From the NCBI GenBank assembly GCA_902589455.1, contig CACISX010000001.1, positions 124,001 through 188,000 on the forward strand: a stretch of DNA of 64,000 bases. Direction: 5' to 3'. Made by a program: the position numbers and the translations under genes. The stretch is from an uncultured Pelagibacteraceae bacterium (GTDB lineage: Bacteria; Pseudomonadota; Alphaproteobacteria; Pelagibacterales; Pelagibacteraceae). How positions within the stretch are numbered: position 1 is the stretch's first letter; each line of letters opens with the position of its first letter. Below are positions 1-9,425 of this stretch, in pieces. Under the pieces are notes generated by a model. That model was given only the letters and a program-made list of their open reading frames with translations. It had not been told where the DNA came from and ran no database searches.

Positions 1-1029
1 TCCTTCTGATATTCCACTTTCAATTAAATTTATAATTTTATCATACTGAGTTTTAGAAATAACCGGACCAATATGATCTCCTTTTTTTGATGCTTGATCT
101 ACTTTTATCTTATTGGCTTCATCTACTGCCTCATCCACTGCTCTTTTATAAATAGATTTTTCAACCAACATTCTTGTTGGAGCATCACATGACTGACCAG
201 AATTACTCATTACATTTCTTATGCCATCTCTAACTGCATTTTTATAACTATCTGCAAAAACTATATTTCCACCTTTGCCACCAAGTTCTAAGCAAACTCT
301 TTTTATTGTTTCGGCTGCATTTTTCGAAATTAGTCGTCCAGCACGTGTTGATCCTGTAAATGAAACCATATCTATATCTGGATGACTAGATATTTGTGTC
401 CCTACTCCTGCACCATCTCCATTAACAAGGTTAAATACTCCTTTTGGGAAACCAACTTCATCAATCATTTCTGCAAACAACATTCCAGAAATAGGTGCTA
501 TCTCAGATGGTTTTAGTATCATTGTACATCCAGTTGCAAATGCTGGAACTACCTTGAGGGCTATTTGGTTGATTGGCCAATTCCATGGGGTAATTAGTCC
601 GCAAACTCCGATTGGTTCATAATAAATGTGGTTATTAGATTTTTGATTAAAATGTTCATCAAACTCAAAGTCTTTAAGTCTTAAAATAAAATCTTCTAAG
701 TGTGTTTGCCCAGATCCGGTTTGAACATCTGTTGCCCAATCCATTGGTGCACCCATTTCAAGAGAAATAGCTTCTGCCATTTCTCCGAACCTTTTTTTAT
801 AAACTACTAGCAATTTTTCGAGAAGTTCTAACCTTTCTTCTTTGCTAGTTTCTTTCCAGGTTTCAAATGCTGTTTTTGCGGCTTGAACCGCATTATCTGT
901 ATCTTTTTTTGAGCCTAATGAAATAACTGCAAAGGGATCTTCATTACAAGGGTTAATTACCTCAAAGTCATTTTTTTCTATTGGATCAACCCATTTACCA
1001 TTAATATAAAATTTCCTTTTATCTAGCAT
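1..1029 (-). CDS. aldehyde dehydrogenase family protein (partial, C-terminus off the left edge)
   Basis: Minus-strand reading from ATG at 1029 gives MLDKRKFYINGKWVDPIEKNDFEV..., with ALDH-like motifs (GGKGGNIVFAD, NSGQSCDAPTRMLVE). Highly similar to the ORF at 14050..15483. Not in the ORF track because it is truncated. Confidence 0.9.
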   Translation of the reverse strand, partial: MLDKRKFYINGKWVDPIEKNDFEVINPCNEDPFAVISLGSKKDTDNAVQAAKTAFETWKETSKEERLELLEKLLVVYKKRFGEMAEAISLEMGAPMDWATDVQTGSGQTHLEDFILRLKDFEFDEHFNQKSNNHIYYEPIGVCGLITPWNWPINQIALKVVPAFATGCTMILKPSEIAPISGMLFAEMIDEVGFPKGVFNLVNGDGAGVGTQISSHPDIDMVSFTGSTRAGRLISKNAAETIKRVCLELGGKGGNIVFADSYKNAVRDGIRNVMSNSGQSCDAPTRMLVEKSIYKRAVDEAVDEANKIKVDQASKKGDHIGPVISKTQYDKIINLIESGISEG

Positions 1030-1050
1030 TTAATAATCTTAGCACATTAA

Positions 1051-1992
1051 TTAAATTTCATATCCTTTTTCTTCAGGTTCATTATCCACAAGTTCATCAG
1101 GAAAACCTTCAGCTCTAAAATCAATTTTATTTAAATCTTCCATTCTTTTTACAATCATCGAAGACCATGCTCTTGAACCATATTTTTTTTGACCATCTTT
1201 AAATATTTCAACTATCTTTGGAGAAATCTCTAAAGGAGTGTTTAATTTCTTAGCCAGATTATCAAATAAACCAGTATCTTTTAAAACAAGATCCATTGTG
1301 AAATTAATATTATAAGAGCCATTTAAAATAACCTGACTTTCTGTTTCATGAACAAATGAATTTCCAGATGAAACTGCTATACCTTTAAATACTTTAGCTA
1401 GATCTAAATTTGATTTTTTTGCAATAGTCCATGCTTCACCTAAAGCCACTAAATGAACCGATGCCAAATAATTTGTTATGACTTTAAGAACCGATGCACT
1501 ACCTAATTCACCAGTATGCAGTACTTTTCTGCCCATTACAGTTAATGCAGGCAAAATTTTTTCAAAAGCTTTTCTTTCTCCACCTACAAATATAGCAATA
1601 TTACCTGTAGCAGCTCTATGACAACCACCACTTACAGGTCCATCTAGTGGAATAGCTTTTTTTGATATTACCTTGTTTCCAAGTCTTTTAACTTCGTTTT
1701 CATCTGTTGTACTCATTTCTAACCAAATTTTATTTTTTGATAAACCATTTATAATTCCATCTTCATTTTCCATAACTTCTGCAGAAACGTCAGGTGAAGG
1801 AAGAGAAGTAATAATTAGATCTGATTGTTCTGCTAATTCTTTAGGAGACTTTGCAATTTTAGCTCCAAGCCCTTTAAGTGAATTTGTTAAACTTTCATCT
1901 ATATCTCTAACAGTAACATCGAAATTATTTCTTAATAAGCTTCCAGCGAGTTTACCGCCTACATTACCCAATCCAATAAAACCTATTTTCAT
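1051..1992 (-). CDS. NAD(P)-dependent oxidoreductase, 3-hydroxyisobutyrate dehydrogenase family
   Basis: N-terminal Rossmann motif MKIGFIGLGNVGGKLAGSLL; DGPVSGGCHRAATGNIAIFVGG substrate motif of the HIBADH family. Confidence 0.85.
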   Translation of the reverse strand: MKIGFIGLGNVGGKLAGSLLRNNFDVTVRDIDESLTNSLKGLGAKIAKSPKELAEQSDLIITSLPSPDVSAEVMENEDGIINGLSKNKIWLEMSTTDENEVKRLGNKVISKKAIPLDGPVSGGCHRAATGNIAIFVGGERKAFEKILPALTVMGRKVLHTGELGSASVLKVITNYLASVHLVALGEAWTIAKKSNLDLAKVFKGIAVSSGNSFVHETESQVILNGSYNINFTMDLVLKDTGLFDNLAKKLNTPLEISPKIVEIFKDGQKKYGSRAWSSMIVKRMEDLNKIDFRAEGFPDELVDNEPEEKGYEI

Positions 1993-2861
1993 TTTATTTC
2001 CTCTTCTTTTTTATTTTTTGTAAATACAATTAAAATCACACCTACTATTATTATTGCACCACCTATAAATAATTCTTGTGTTGGTTTTTCACCTAAAAGA
2101 AAAATTGCAGCCAATAATCCTGTTGGGGGTATACCCATTGTAACGATAGGAAGCACTTTATAAAGCGGGTTGTTTTTTAAAACATAATAGAAACAACCAT
2201 AAGTAATTGGTTGCATGATGAAACCAATATAAATTGCAATGATCCAGTGATCAATCTTGGCATTTGTTAAATAATTAATTGTATTTCCATCAATTATTGA
2301 TGAAAGCATTATTAGAATTGGCCCAGAGAAAAATGCTAACCAAGCAACTAAAGCTAAAGGGTTTATTTCTTTACTTAAAGGTTTAACCATAACTTGTCCA
2401 AGAGCCCATATAGCAGATCCTAAAATTGTAAGACCAATTCCAATAAATTTTCCATCCAAGTTTGGAGATCCAGTTAAAATATAAACACCAACAAAAGCGA
2501 TAGCTATACCAATCAAAGCTCTGATAGTTGGTTTTTCTTTAAGCATGAAGTAAGCAAAAATAACTCCAAACGGAACTTCCATCTGAACCAAAAGAACTGC
2601 TGAAGATGCATCAATTAAATCTAAACCAGTATATGTAATACTATATTGCAATGTATTAGCCACTAATGATGCAGCAAATATTCTTTTCAAATATCCTTTT
2701 GGTATTGGAAACCACCAAATTAATATTGATGCAGCAAATGTAAATCTTATACCCATTAAAAGTATAGGGGGGAAAGATTCAAAAGCAGGTTTTGCAATTA
2801 CAAAACCGAAGCCTAAAAAAATAGGCACAAGGGATGCTACAAAAGTATCTTTTATATTCAT
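1989..2861 (-). CDS. DMT/EamA family transporter
   Basis: Hydrophobic, about 10 TM segments, EamA-type repeats; overlaps the 1051..1992 gene by 4 bp. Confidence 0.85.
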   Translation of the reverse strand: MNIKDTFVASLVPIFLGFGFVIAKPAFESFPPILLMGIRFTFAASILIWWFPIPKGYLKRIFAASLVANTLQYSITYTGLDLIDASSAVLLVQMEVPFGVIFAYFMLKEKPTIRALIGIAIAFVGVYILTGSPNLDGKFIGIGLTILGSAIWALGQVMVKPLSKEINPLALVAWLAFFSGPILIMLSSIIDGNTINYLTNAKIDHWIIAIYIGFIMQPITYGCFYYVLKNNPLYKVLPIVTMGIPPTGLLAAIFLLGEKPTQELFIGGAIIIVGVILIVFTKNKKEEEIK

Positions 2862-2918
2862 GCCTATTTTAATATTAATGATTATTAAAGAACTTATGAT
2901 ATATTCACTTTTTAAAAT

Positions 2919-3665
2919 ATGAATTCAACAAAAATAGATCCAAAGTTTATTGGAAAATCTAATCCAAGAGTTGGTCTTATTGCTCTGGCAAGTGACTTTA
3001 TGATTGAGAAAGATTTTATCAATGTAATTAAAGACAAAAAGATTGATTTTTTTGTCAACCGGATAGAATGCTACAACCCTCTCACGAAAGAAAATCTCAT
3101 CAAAATGTCTAATAAAGTAACTGATGTAACAAAAGATATCTTGCCTGATCAAGATTTGGATTGTGTTGTTTACGGATGTACTTCAGGAACTATTGCAGCA
3201 GGACATGAAACAATAGAACAAAAAGTTAAAATTGCAAAACCTATGGCTGAAGTTTCAACCCCTAGCACTGCAGCTATACAAGCTTTAAAAAAACTAAATA
3301 TAAATAAAGTTTCAATATTTACTCCATATAGCAAAAAATTAAATGACGATGTTTTAGATTATTTTAAAAGCGAAGGTTTTGAAGTTACATCTAATTCTTA
3401 TTTTGATATTCAAGATGATTATGACATTGGAAAAGTTGATCAAGACTATTTATATGAAGTATTATCAAAAATAGATTTGAATGGAGCTGATGCTTTATTT
3501 GTGTCATGCACAGCTTTACCAGTTCTAGAAATTATTGATAAATTAGAAAAAAAATTGAATACCATTGTTTTATCTAGTAATCAGGCTTTAATTTGGGATA
3601 CCCTTATAAAAATTAAAAAAAATAATTCAGTTGAGGGATTTGGAAAATTATTTAAAGTAAATTGA
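2919..3665 (+). CDS. Asp/Glu racemase superfamily, maleate isomerase/arylmalonate decarboxylase-like (EutA-like)
   Basis: Two Cys motifs VVYGCTSGT and FVSCTALP; 4-bp overlap with a downstream EutD/DoeA-like gene. Confidence 0.7.
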   Translation: MNSTKIDPKFIGKSNPRVGLIALASDFMIEKDFINVIKDKKIDFFVNRIECYNPLTKENLIKMSNKVTDVTKDILPDQDLDCVVYGCTSGTIAAGHETIEQKVKIAKPMAEVSTPSTAAIQALKKLNINKVSIFTPYSKKLNDDVLDYFKSEGFEVTSNSYFDIQDDYDIGKVDQDYLYEVLSKIDLNGADALFVSCTALPVLEIIDKLEKKLNTIVLSSNQALIWDTLIKIKKNNSVEGFGKLFKVN

Positions 3666-4834
3666 TGTCATTTAATAAAGAAGAGTACAAACAAAGATTA
3701 AAAAAAGTTCAGAAAATGATGCAGGAAAAGGGCATCGAGCTTTTAATTTCACATGATACAAATAATATGAATTATTTAACAGGCTATGATGCGTGGTCTT
3801 TCTATTATGCTCAATGTGCTATTGTTCATGTAAATGCCGATGAACCTTTATGTTTTGTAAGAGCGCAAGATGCTGGTGGTGCGTATATAACAACTTACTT
3901 AAAAAATGAAAATATCATTGTTTATGATGAAAACTATATTCATACATGGCCAAAACATCCCTATGATTATTTAGTTAAAATAATTAAAGAGCGGAAGTGG
4001 GATAGCCTAAATATAGGTGTTGAAATGGATGCACATTATTTTACTGCATTTTGTTATGAAAAAATAAAACAAGGATTACCAAACGCAAATATTAAAGATA
4101 GCAATCGGTTAGTTAACTGGGTAAGATTAGTTAAATCAGATGCTGAAATAGGTTTGATGAAGTCTGCAGCAAAAATTTCAGAAAAAGGAATGAAAACTGC
4201 AATGGAAGTTATTAAACCAGGAGTTAGACAGTGTGATGCAGTTGGTGAAATTCAAAAAACTTTATTTTACGGTACAGAGGAATTTGGAGGAGAATATTCA
4301 AGTATCGCAACCTTACTTCCTACAGGAAAAGGAACTTCAGCTTCACATTTAACTGCAACACAGGATAAATTCGTAGAAGGAGAGGCCACAATAATTGAAT
4401 TATCTGGAGTTTATAAGAGATATCACGCGCCTATGGCTAGAACAGTTTTGCTTGGAAAACCTAATCAATTAAAGATTGATACAATGAATAAAACAATTGA
4501 GGCATTAAATACTGGAATTAGTGCAATCAAACCTGGAAATACAGCAGATGATGTTGCGCAAGCTTTTTGGAAAATTTTAGATAAATACGGAATAGAAAAA
4601 AAATCTAGAACAGGTTATTCAATAGGAATTGGTTATCCACCTGACTGGGGTGAGCATACTCTTAATATATACAAAGGCGATATGACCGTTCTAGAACCTA
4701 ATGTTTGTTTTCACATGATAGCAGTAATGCAGTTTGGAGACTGGGGCGTTGAAGCATCTGAAGCTATTAGAGTTACGGAGAATGGATCAGAGTTATTCTG
4801 TAATTTTCCAAAAGAGCTTCATATAAAGAGTTAA
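3662..4834 (+). CDS. M24 family Xaa-Pro peptidase-like, ectoine hydrolase (DoeA/EutD)-like
   Basis: MNYLTGYDAWSFY, IGVEMDAHYF, RTGYSIGIGYPPDWGEHTLNIYKGDMTVLEPNVCFHMI match the DoeA/EutD subfamily pattern as I recall it. Confidence 0.75.
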   Translation: MMSFNKEEYKQRLKKVQKMMQEKGIELLISHDTNNMNYLTGYDAWSFYYAQCAIVHVNADEPLCFVRAQDAGGAYITTYLKNENIIVYDENYIHTWPKHPYDYLVKIIKERKWDSLNIGVEMDAHYFTAFCYEKIKQGLPNANIKDSNRLVNWVRLVKSDAEIGLMKSAAKISEKGMKTAMEVIKPGVRQCDAVGEIQKTLFYGTEEFGGEYSSIATLLPTGKGTSASHLTATQDKFVEGEATIIELSGVYKRYHAPMARTVLLGKPNQLKIDTMNKTIEALNTGISAIKPGNTADDVAQAFWKILDKYGIEKKSRTGYSIGIGYPPDWGEHTLNIYKGDMTVLEPNVCFHMIAVMQFGDWGVEASEAIRVTENGSELFCNFPKELHIKS

Positions 4835-4879
4835 TTAACTATTGAAATCTAGTTATACAAATGTTTTATATTCAACTTT

Positions 4880-5965
4880 ATGTCTAAAAATCCAGAATTT
4901 GTAAAATTTGATAAAGTAGATAAAAGTTATGACGGTAAAGTTCTTGTTGTTAAAGATCTTCAATTAGATATTGCTGAAGGTGAATTTATAACAATGCTCG
5001 GTCCGTCTGGGTCAGGTAAAACAACATGTTTAATGATGTTAGCTGGATTTGAAACTCCCACTAATGGTGAAATTTTATTGGATGGAAATATAATTTCCAA
5101 TATTCCACCTCATAAAAGAGGAATTGGAATGGTTTTTCAAAATTACGCATTATTTCCTCATATGACCGTATATGAAAATTTAGCTTTTCCATTAAGAGTA
5201 AGAAAAGTTGAAAAAGATGAGATAGATAAAAAAGTTGATAAAGCTTTATCTATGGTATCTTTAAATGGGTTTGAGACAAGAATGCCTGCACAGCTTTCAG
5301 GCGGACAACAACAGCGTGTTGCAGTTGCCAGAGCGTTAGTGTTCGATCCTGCTGTAGTATTAATGGACGAACCTCTAGGAGCATTAGACAAAAATTTAAG
5401 AGAAAGCATGCAATATGAAATTAAACATATTCATGAGAGTATTGGGGTAACAGTTGTTTACGTTACTCACGATCAAAGTGAAGCTCTAACAATGTCGAAT
5501 AGAATTGCAGTTTTTAATGATGGAAAAGTTCAACAATTATCAGATCCTGCAGAACTTTACGAGAAACCGGTAAATTCTTTTGTTGCAGAATTTATAGGTG
5601 AAAATAATACCTTTAATGGAGAAGTAGTTGATATTGCTCAAGACAAATGCAAAGTTAAATTAGCAAACTCAGAAATATTAGCTAATCCAATTTCTGTTAA
5701 GTCTAAAGGAGAAAAAACCACTGTTTCATTAAGACCTGAAAGAGCTTTAATTAATCCCAAAGAAAAAATGGATAATATGTTTACTGGCAAAATAGAAGAG
5801 GTGATTTATCATGGTGATCATACTAGAGTTAGATTAAATCTTTTAGGGAGTGCGGAGTTTATTTTAAAAGTTCCTAATAGTACATCCAACTTAGAGCTGA
5901 AAGTAAGCCAGGATATTAATATTGGTTGGAGCAGCATAGATGCTAGAGCATTAGATCCAAAGTAA
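4880..5965 (+). CDS. potA: ABC transporter ATP-binding protein, PotA-like (spermidine/putrescine type)
   Basis: Walker A GPSGSGKTT, signature LSGGQQQRVAVARAL, Walker B VVLMDEP, C-terminal TOBE-like region. Confidence 0.85.
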   Translation: MSKNPEFVKFDKVDKSYDGKVLVVKDLQLDIAEGEFITMLGPSGSGKTTCLMMLAGFETPTNGEILLDGNIISNIPPHKRGIGMVFQNYALFPHMTVYENLAFPLRVRKVEKDEIDKKVDKALSMVSLNGFETRMPAQLSGGQQQRVAVARALVFDPAVVLMDEPLGALDKNLRESMQYEIKHIHESIGVTVVYVTHDQSEALTMSNRIAVFNDGKVQQLSDPAELYEKPVNSFVAEFIGENNTFNGEVVDIAQDKCKVKLANSEILANPISVKSKGEKTTVSLRPERALINPKEKMDNMFTGKIEEVIYHGDHTRVRLNLLGSAEFILKVPNSTSNLELKVSQDINIGWSSIDARALDPK

Positions 5966-6009
5966 TATTTCATCTAAAACATAATATATATCAAGGTAAA
6001 AAAGAGCTG

Positions 6010-6038
6010 TTGACTTCGGTTTGTCTATTTGTTGTACT
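6010..6038 (+). promoter_or_regulatory. Putative sigma70-like promoter upstream of the PotD-like gene
   Basis: TTGACT (6010-6015), 17-bp spacer, TGTACT (6033-6038); strong SD GGAGG just before the ATG at 6085. Confidence 0.35.
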
Positions 6039-6084
6039 TTTGTTTATATAAATTAATTTATATTAACGTTTAAACGGAGGAATA

Positions 6085-7209
6085 ATGAAGAAAATAAGTA
6101 AATTATTGCTAGCTCTTTCTTTTGCTCTTTCAATAACTTCATCAGCATTTGCAGTTACAGTTGCATCTTGGGGTGGAGCTTATACAGAGTCTCAAAAGTT
6201 AGGGTATGGTGATCCGACTGCTAAGGCACTAGGAATAGAAGTCAACTGGGTTGACTATTCTGGTGGTTTATCAGAAATAAAAGCACAAAAAGAAGCAGGT
6301 GCAATCACTTGGGATATTATAGACTTATTCGCATTTGATACTATTAATGGATGTGATGAAGGTTTATTTGTTGAATTTGATTTTGACAAAGACTTCCCAC
6401 CAGCACCGGATGGAACTCCTGCAAGTGAAGACTTTTTCACAAGCATGCCTAGTAAATGTGCAGTAGGAAACATTTTGTATTCTTGGAACTATGCGTTCGA
6501 TACAAGAGCTTTTAGTGGTAAAGAACCATCAACTATCAAAGACTTTTTTGATACTAAAAAGTTTCCAGGAAAAAGAGCTATCTACAAAAGTGCTTTAACT
6601 AACCTTGAAATCGCTTTAGCTGCTGACGGAGTTAAAATGGGTAAAGGTGGTGAAAGACTTTACAGATTTATGGAAGAAAAAGATGGATACATCGACAGAG
6701 CAATGAATAAAGTAAAAGCTCTTTGTGAAGATCCAAACGGAGGATGTGTATTCTGGTCTGCTGGTGCTCAACCACCTGAACTATTAGTTGCAGGTGAAGT
6801 TGTAATGGCTACAGGTTGGAATGGAAGATTCTTCAACGCTGAAATTGGTGAAGGTGCTCCAATTAAACAAGTATGGGATGGTCAAGGTCTTGACTACGAA
6901 TATTTCGCACTTGTTAAAGGTGGACCAGATGAAGCAAATGCTAAAAAAGCTTTAGCTATGATGACTAACACTGAAATGTTAGCTGGTAGTGCGAAGTACA
7001 TTGCATATGCTCCATGGAGAAAATCTTCTCTTGAAATAATCAAAGCTGGTGAGCCTTGGTACAAAGATGGTAAAACTGAAATGATGCCTCAAATGCCAAC
7101 TGCTCCTGCTAATACTAAAAGTTACTTTTTAGTAGATCCATTCTTCTGGGCTGATTATGGAACAGAGATTGGTGAAAAATGGGAAGCAATGAAAGCTGGT
7201 TTAAATTAA
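6085..7209 (+). CDS. extracellular solute-binding protein, PotD/PotF-like
   Basis: Signal peptide MKKISKLLLALSFALSITSSAFA; VASWGGAYTESQ typical of polyamine-type SBPs; operon with ATPase and two permeases. Confidence 0.85.
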   Translation: MKKISKLLLALSFALSITSSAFAVTVASWGGAYTESQKLGYGDPTAKALGIEVNWVDYSGGLSEIKAQKEAGAITWDIIDLFAFDTINGCDEGLFVEFDFDKDFPPAPDGTPASEDFFTSMPSKCAVGNILYSWNYAFDTRAFSGKEPSTIKDFFDTKKFPGKRAIYKSALTNLEIALAADGVKMGKGGERLYRFMEEKDGYIDRAMNKVKALCEDPNGGCVFWSAGAQPPELLVAGEVVMATGWNGRFFNAEIGEGAPIKQVWDGQGLDYEYFALVKGGPDEANAKKALAMMTNTEMLAGSAKYIAYAPWRKSSLEIIKAGEPWYKDGKTEMMPQMPTAPANTKSYFLVDPFFWADYGTEIGEKWEAMKAGLN

Positions 7210-7245
7210 ACTACTTTTAACCTTTAAAATTATATAATATAAATA

Positions 7246-7272
7246 GGGCGGTTTTTAACCGCCCTTTTTTTT
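7246..7272 (+). terminator. Intrinsic terminator/attenuator after the SBP gene
   Basis: GGGCGGTTTTTAACCGCCC hairpin (7246-7264) followed by T8; the next start codon is at 7273. Confidence 0.9.
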
Positions 7273-8532
7273 ATGAGCTCAGAAACTAAAATATTAACCA
7301 CTGATGGAGTTCCTCTAGAAGTCAGTTTAAAAAAAGCTGAAAAAAGAAATAAAATAAAAGCTTTTTTACTTGTTGCACCTTTACTATTATTTTTACTCAT
7401 TACTTATATTTTTCCTATAGGAGAAATGTTCACTAGAAGTATTGATGACCGAATGGTCACTAATATGCTTCCAAAAACTTTTGCATCAATGGAAAAATGG
7501 GATGGTAAAGAACTACCTCCAGAGGAAGTTTATAGAAGTTTTTATGAAGACTATAAAATACTTGCAGAAAAAAAAGAGCATGGAAAATTAGGTCAGAGAC
7601 TAAATAAAGAAAAAAATGGATTTAACTCAATACTAAAAAGATTATTTAGAAAGGTTAAAAGAAACCAAATTGATGAAACCCTTAGTATTAAAGAACAAAT
7701 AAATAAAATTCACAGAAACTTTACAAAAGTAGAATATTGGCAGGCTATAAAAAGAACAGCACCTCCATATACCATGAACAAATACCTTAAAGGTATGGAC
7801 ATGTATTTAGATGAGGATGGTAATATAGCCCAGGTAAGTGAAGATAGAAGGATACATAGAATTTTATGGTTAAGAACATTAGAGATAGCGCTTTTTGTGA
7901 CTATTTTCTGTTTCTTAATGGGCTACCCAATTGCACATTTATTAGCAACTCTTCCAATGAAATATAGTAATTTACTTATGATCTGTGTACTTCTGCCTTT
8001 CTGGACATCTTTGTTGGTTAGAACTGCTAGTTGGATGATTTTATTACAACAACAAGGACTGGTAAATGATTTTTTTGTAATGATTGGACTTGTGGCCAAT
8101 GATAGCAGGCCAGAGATGATGTACAATAAAGTTGGAACTTATGTTGCCATGACTCAAATATTATTGCCTTTTATGGTTCTGCCACTTTATAGTGTAATGA
8201 AAACAATATCACCTAGTTTAATGAGAGCAGGAAAATCTTTAGGTGGAACTCCTTTCGTAGCATTTTGGAAAGTATATTTCCCATTAACAATACCAGGTAT
8301 AGGAGCTGGTTGTTTATTGGTATTTATACTTGCTATTGGATATTACATCACTCCAGCATTAGTTGGTGGAGCTTCAGGTACATTGATAAGTAATCAAATT
8401 GCCTTTCATATGAAACAAACTTTAGATTGGAGCTTTGCTTCTGCAATGGGGCTAATGTTATTAACGGGAGTATTGGTTATTTATTGGATTTATAACAAAT
8501 TAGTGGGAGTAGATAATATCAAGTTAGGTTAA
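7273..8532 (+). CDS. ABC transporter permease, PotB-like
   Basis: TM-rich; binding-protein-dependent permease EAA-like loop (MRAGKSLGGTPFVAFWKVYFPLTIPGI). Confidence 0.85.
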   Translation: MSSETKILTTDGVPLEVSLKKAEKRNKIKAFLLVAPLLLFLLITYIFPIGEMFTRSIDDRMVTNMLPKTFASMEKWDGKELPPEEVYRSFYEDYKILAEKKEHGKLGQRLNKEKNGFNSILKRLFRKVKRNQIDETLSIKEQINKIHRNFTKVEYWQAIKRTAPPYTMNKYLKGMDMYLDEDGNIAQVSEDRRIHRILWLRTLEIALFVTIFCFLMGYPIAHLLATLPMKYSNLLMICVLLPFWTSLLVRTASWMILLQQQGLVNDFFVMIGLVANDSRPEMMYNKVGTYVAMTQILLPFMVLPLYSVMKTISPSLMRAGKSLGGTPFVAFWKVYFPLTIPGIGAGCLLVFILAIGYYITPALVGGASGTLISNQIAFHMKQTLDWSFASAMGLMLLTGVLVIYWIYNKLVGVDNIKLG

Positions 8533-8534
8533 TT

Positions 8535-9389
8535 ATGGCTTTACCAAGTTATACAGAAACAAGATATAGAATTTGGCATTATATTTATATTGCTATTTGT
8601 ACATTTGTATTCTTTTTTTTAATTGCACCTTTATTTGTAATTTTCCCATTATCTTTTAACGCTGAAGAGTTTTTGGTTTTTTCAGAAGGAATGAAAAATC
8701 TCGACCCAGATGCATTTTCTTTGAGATGGTACAAAGATATGATTTATGGAACTAAAAACCCATGGGGACTGGCTGCAAAAAATAGTTTTATTATTGCAAT
8801 ATTTGCAACTATTGGATCAATAATATTAGGAACTTTAGCTGCATTAGGTTTGAGTAGCAGACATATGCCTTATAAAGGAATTATTATGGCAACTCTTATT
8901 TCGCCAATGATTGTGCCGCTAATTATATCAGGAGTAGCAATCTTTTTTTTCATGGCAAAAGTTGGATTGGCTGCAACTCATACAGGTATAATTTTTGCAC
9001 ATATAATTTTAGGCACACCCTTTGTGGTGATAACAGTAACAGCAACTCTATCTGGGTTTGATCATAGCGTGACCAGAGCAGCTGCAAGTTTAGGAAGTAA
9101 TCCGGTAAATACATTTATGAAAATCACTCTTCCACTGATATTGCCAGGAGTTATATCTGGAGGATTATTTGCTTTCGTTACTTCATTTGATGAAGTTGTT
9201 GTAGTTTTATTTTTAGCAGGTTTAGATAATACTACAATTCCTGTTCAAATGTGGACTGGTTTAAGAGAACAATTAAGCCCTACAATCCTTGCTGTAGCAA
9301 CATGTTTAATTATCCTGTCAACATTAATCTTAATTAGCGCAGAATTATTAAGAAGAAGATCTGAAAGATTAAGAGGAATAAATAGATAA
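8535..9389 (+). CDS. ABC transporter permease, PotC-like
   Basis: EAA-like loop (RAAASLGSNPVNTFMKITLPLILPGV); follows the PotB-like gene by 2 bp. Confidence 0.85.
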   Translation: MALPSYTETRYRIWHYIYIAICTFVFFFLIAPLFVIFPLSFNAEEFLVFSEGMKNLDPDAFSLRWYKDMIYGTKNPWGLAAKNSFIIAIFATIGSIILGTLAALGLSSRHMPYKGIIMATLISPMIVPLIISGVAIFFFMAKVGLAATHTGIIFAHIILGTPFVVITVTATLSGFDHSVTRAAASLGSNPVNTFMKITLPLILPGVISGGLFAFVTSFDEVVVVLFLAGLDNTTIPVQMWTGLREQLSPTILAVATCLIILSTLILISAELLRRRSERLRGINR

Positions 9390-9425
9390 TTTACCCAAAT
9401 AATTAATTCATATATAGAAGTTCCT

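Noticed and set aside
1673-2023. 116-aa plus-strand ORF opposite the HIBADH-family gene
   Set aside because: Antisense shadow; low-complexity Ser/Phe-rich translation
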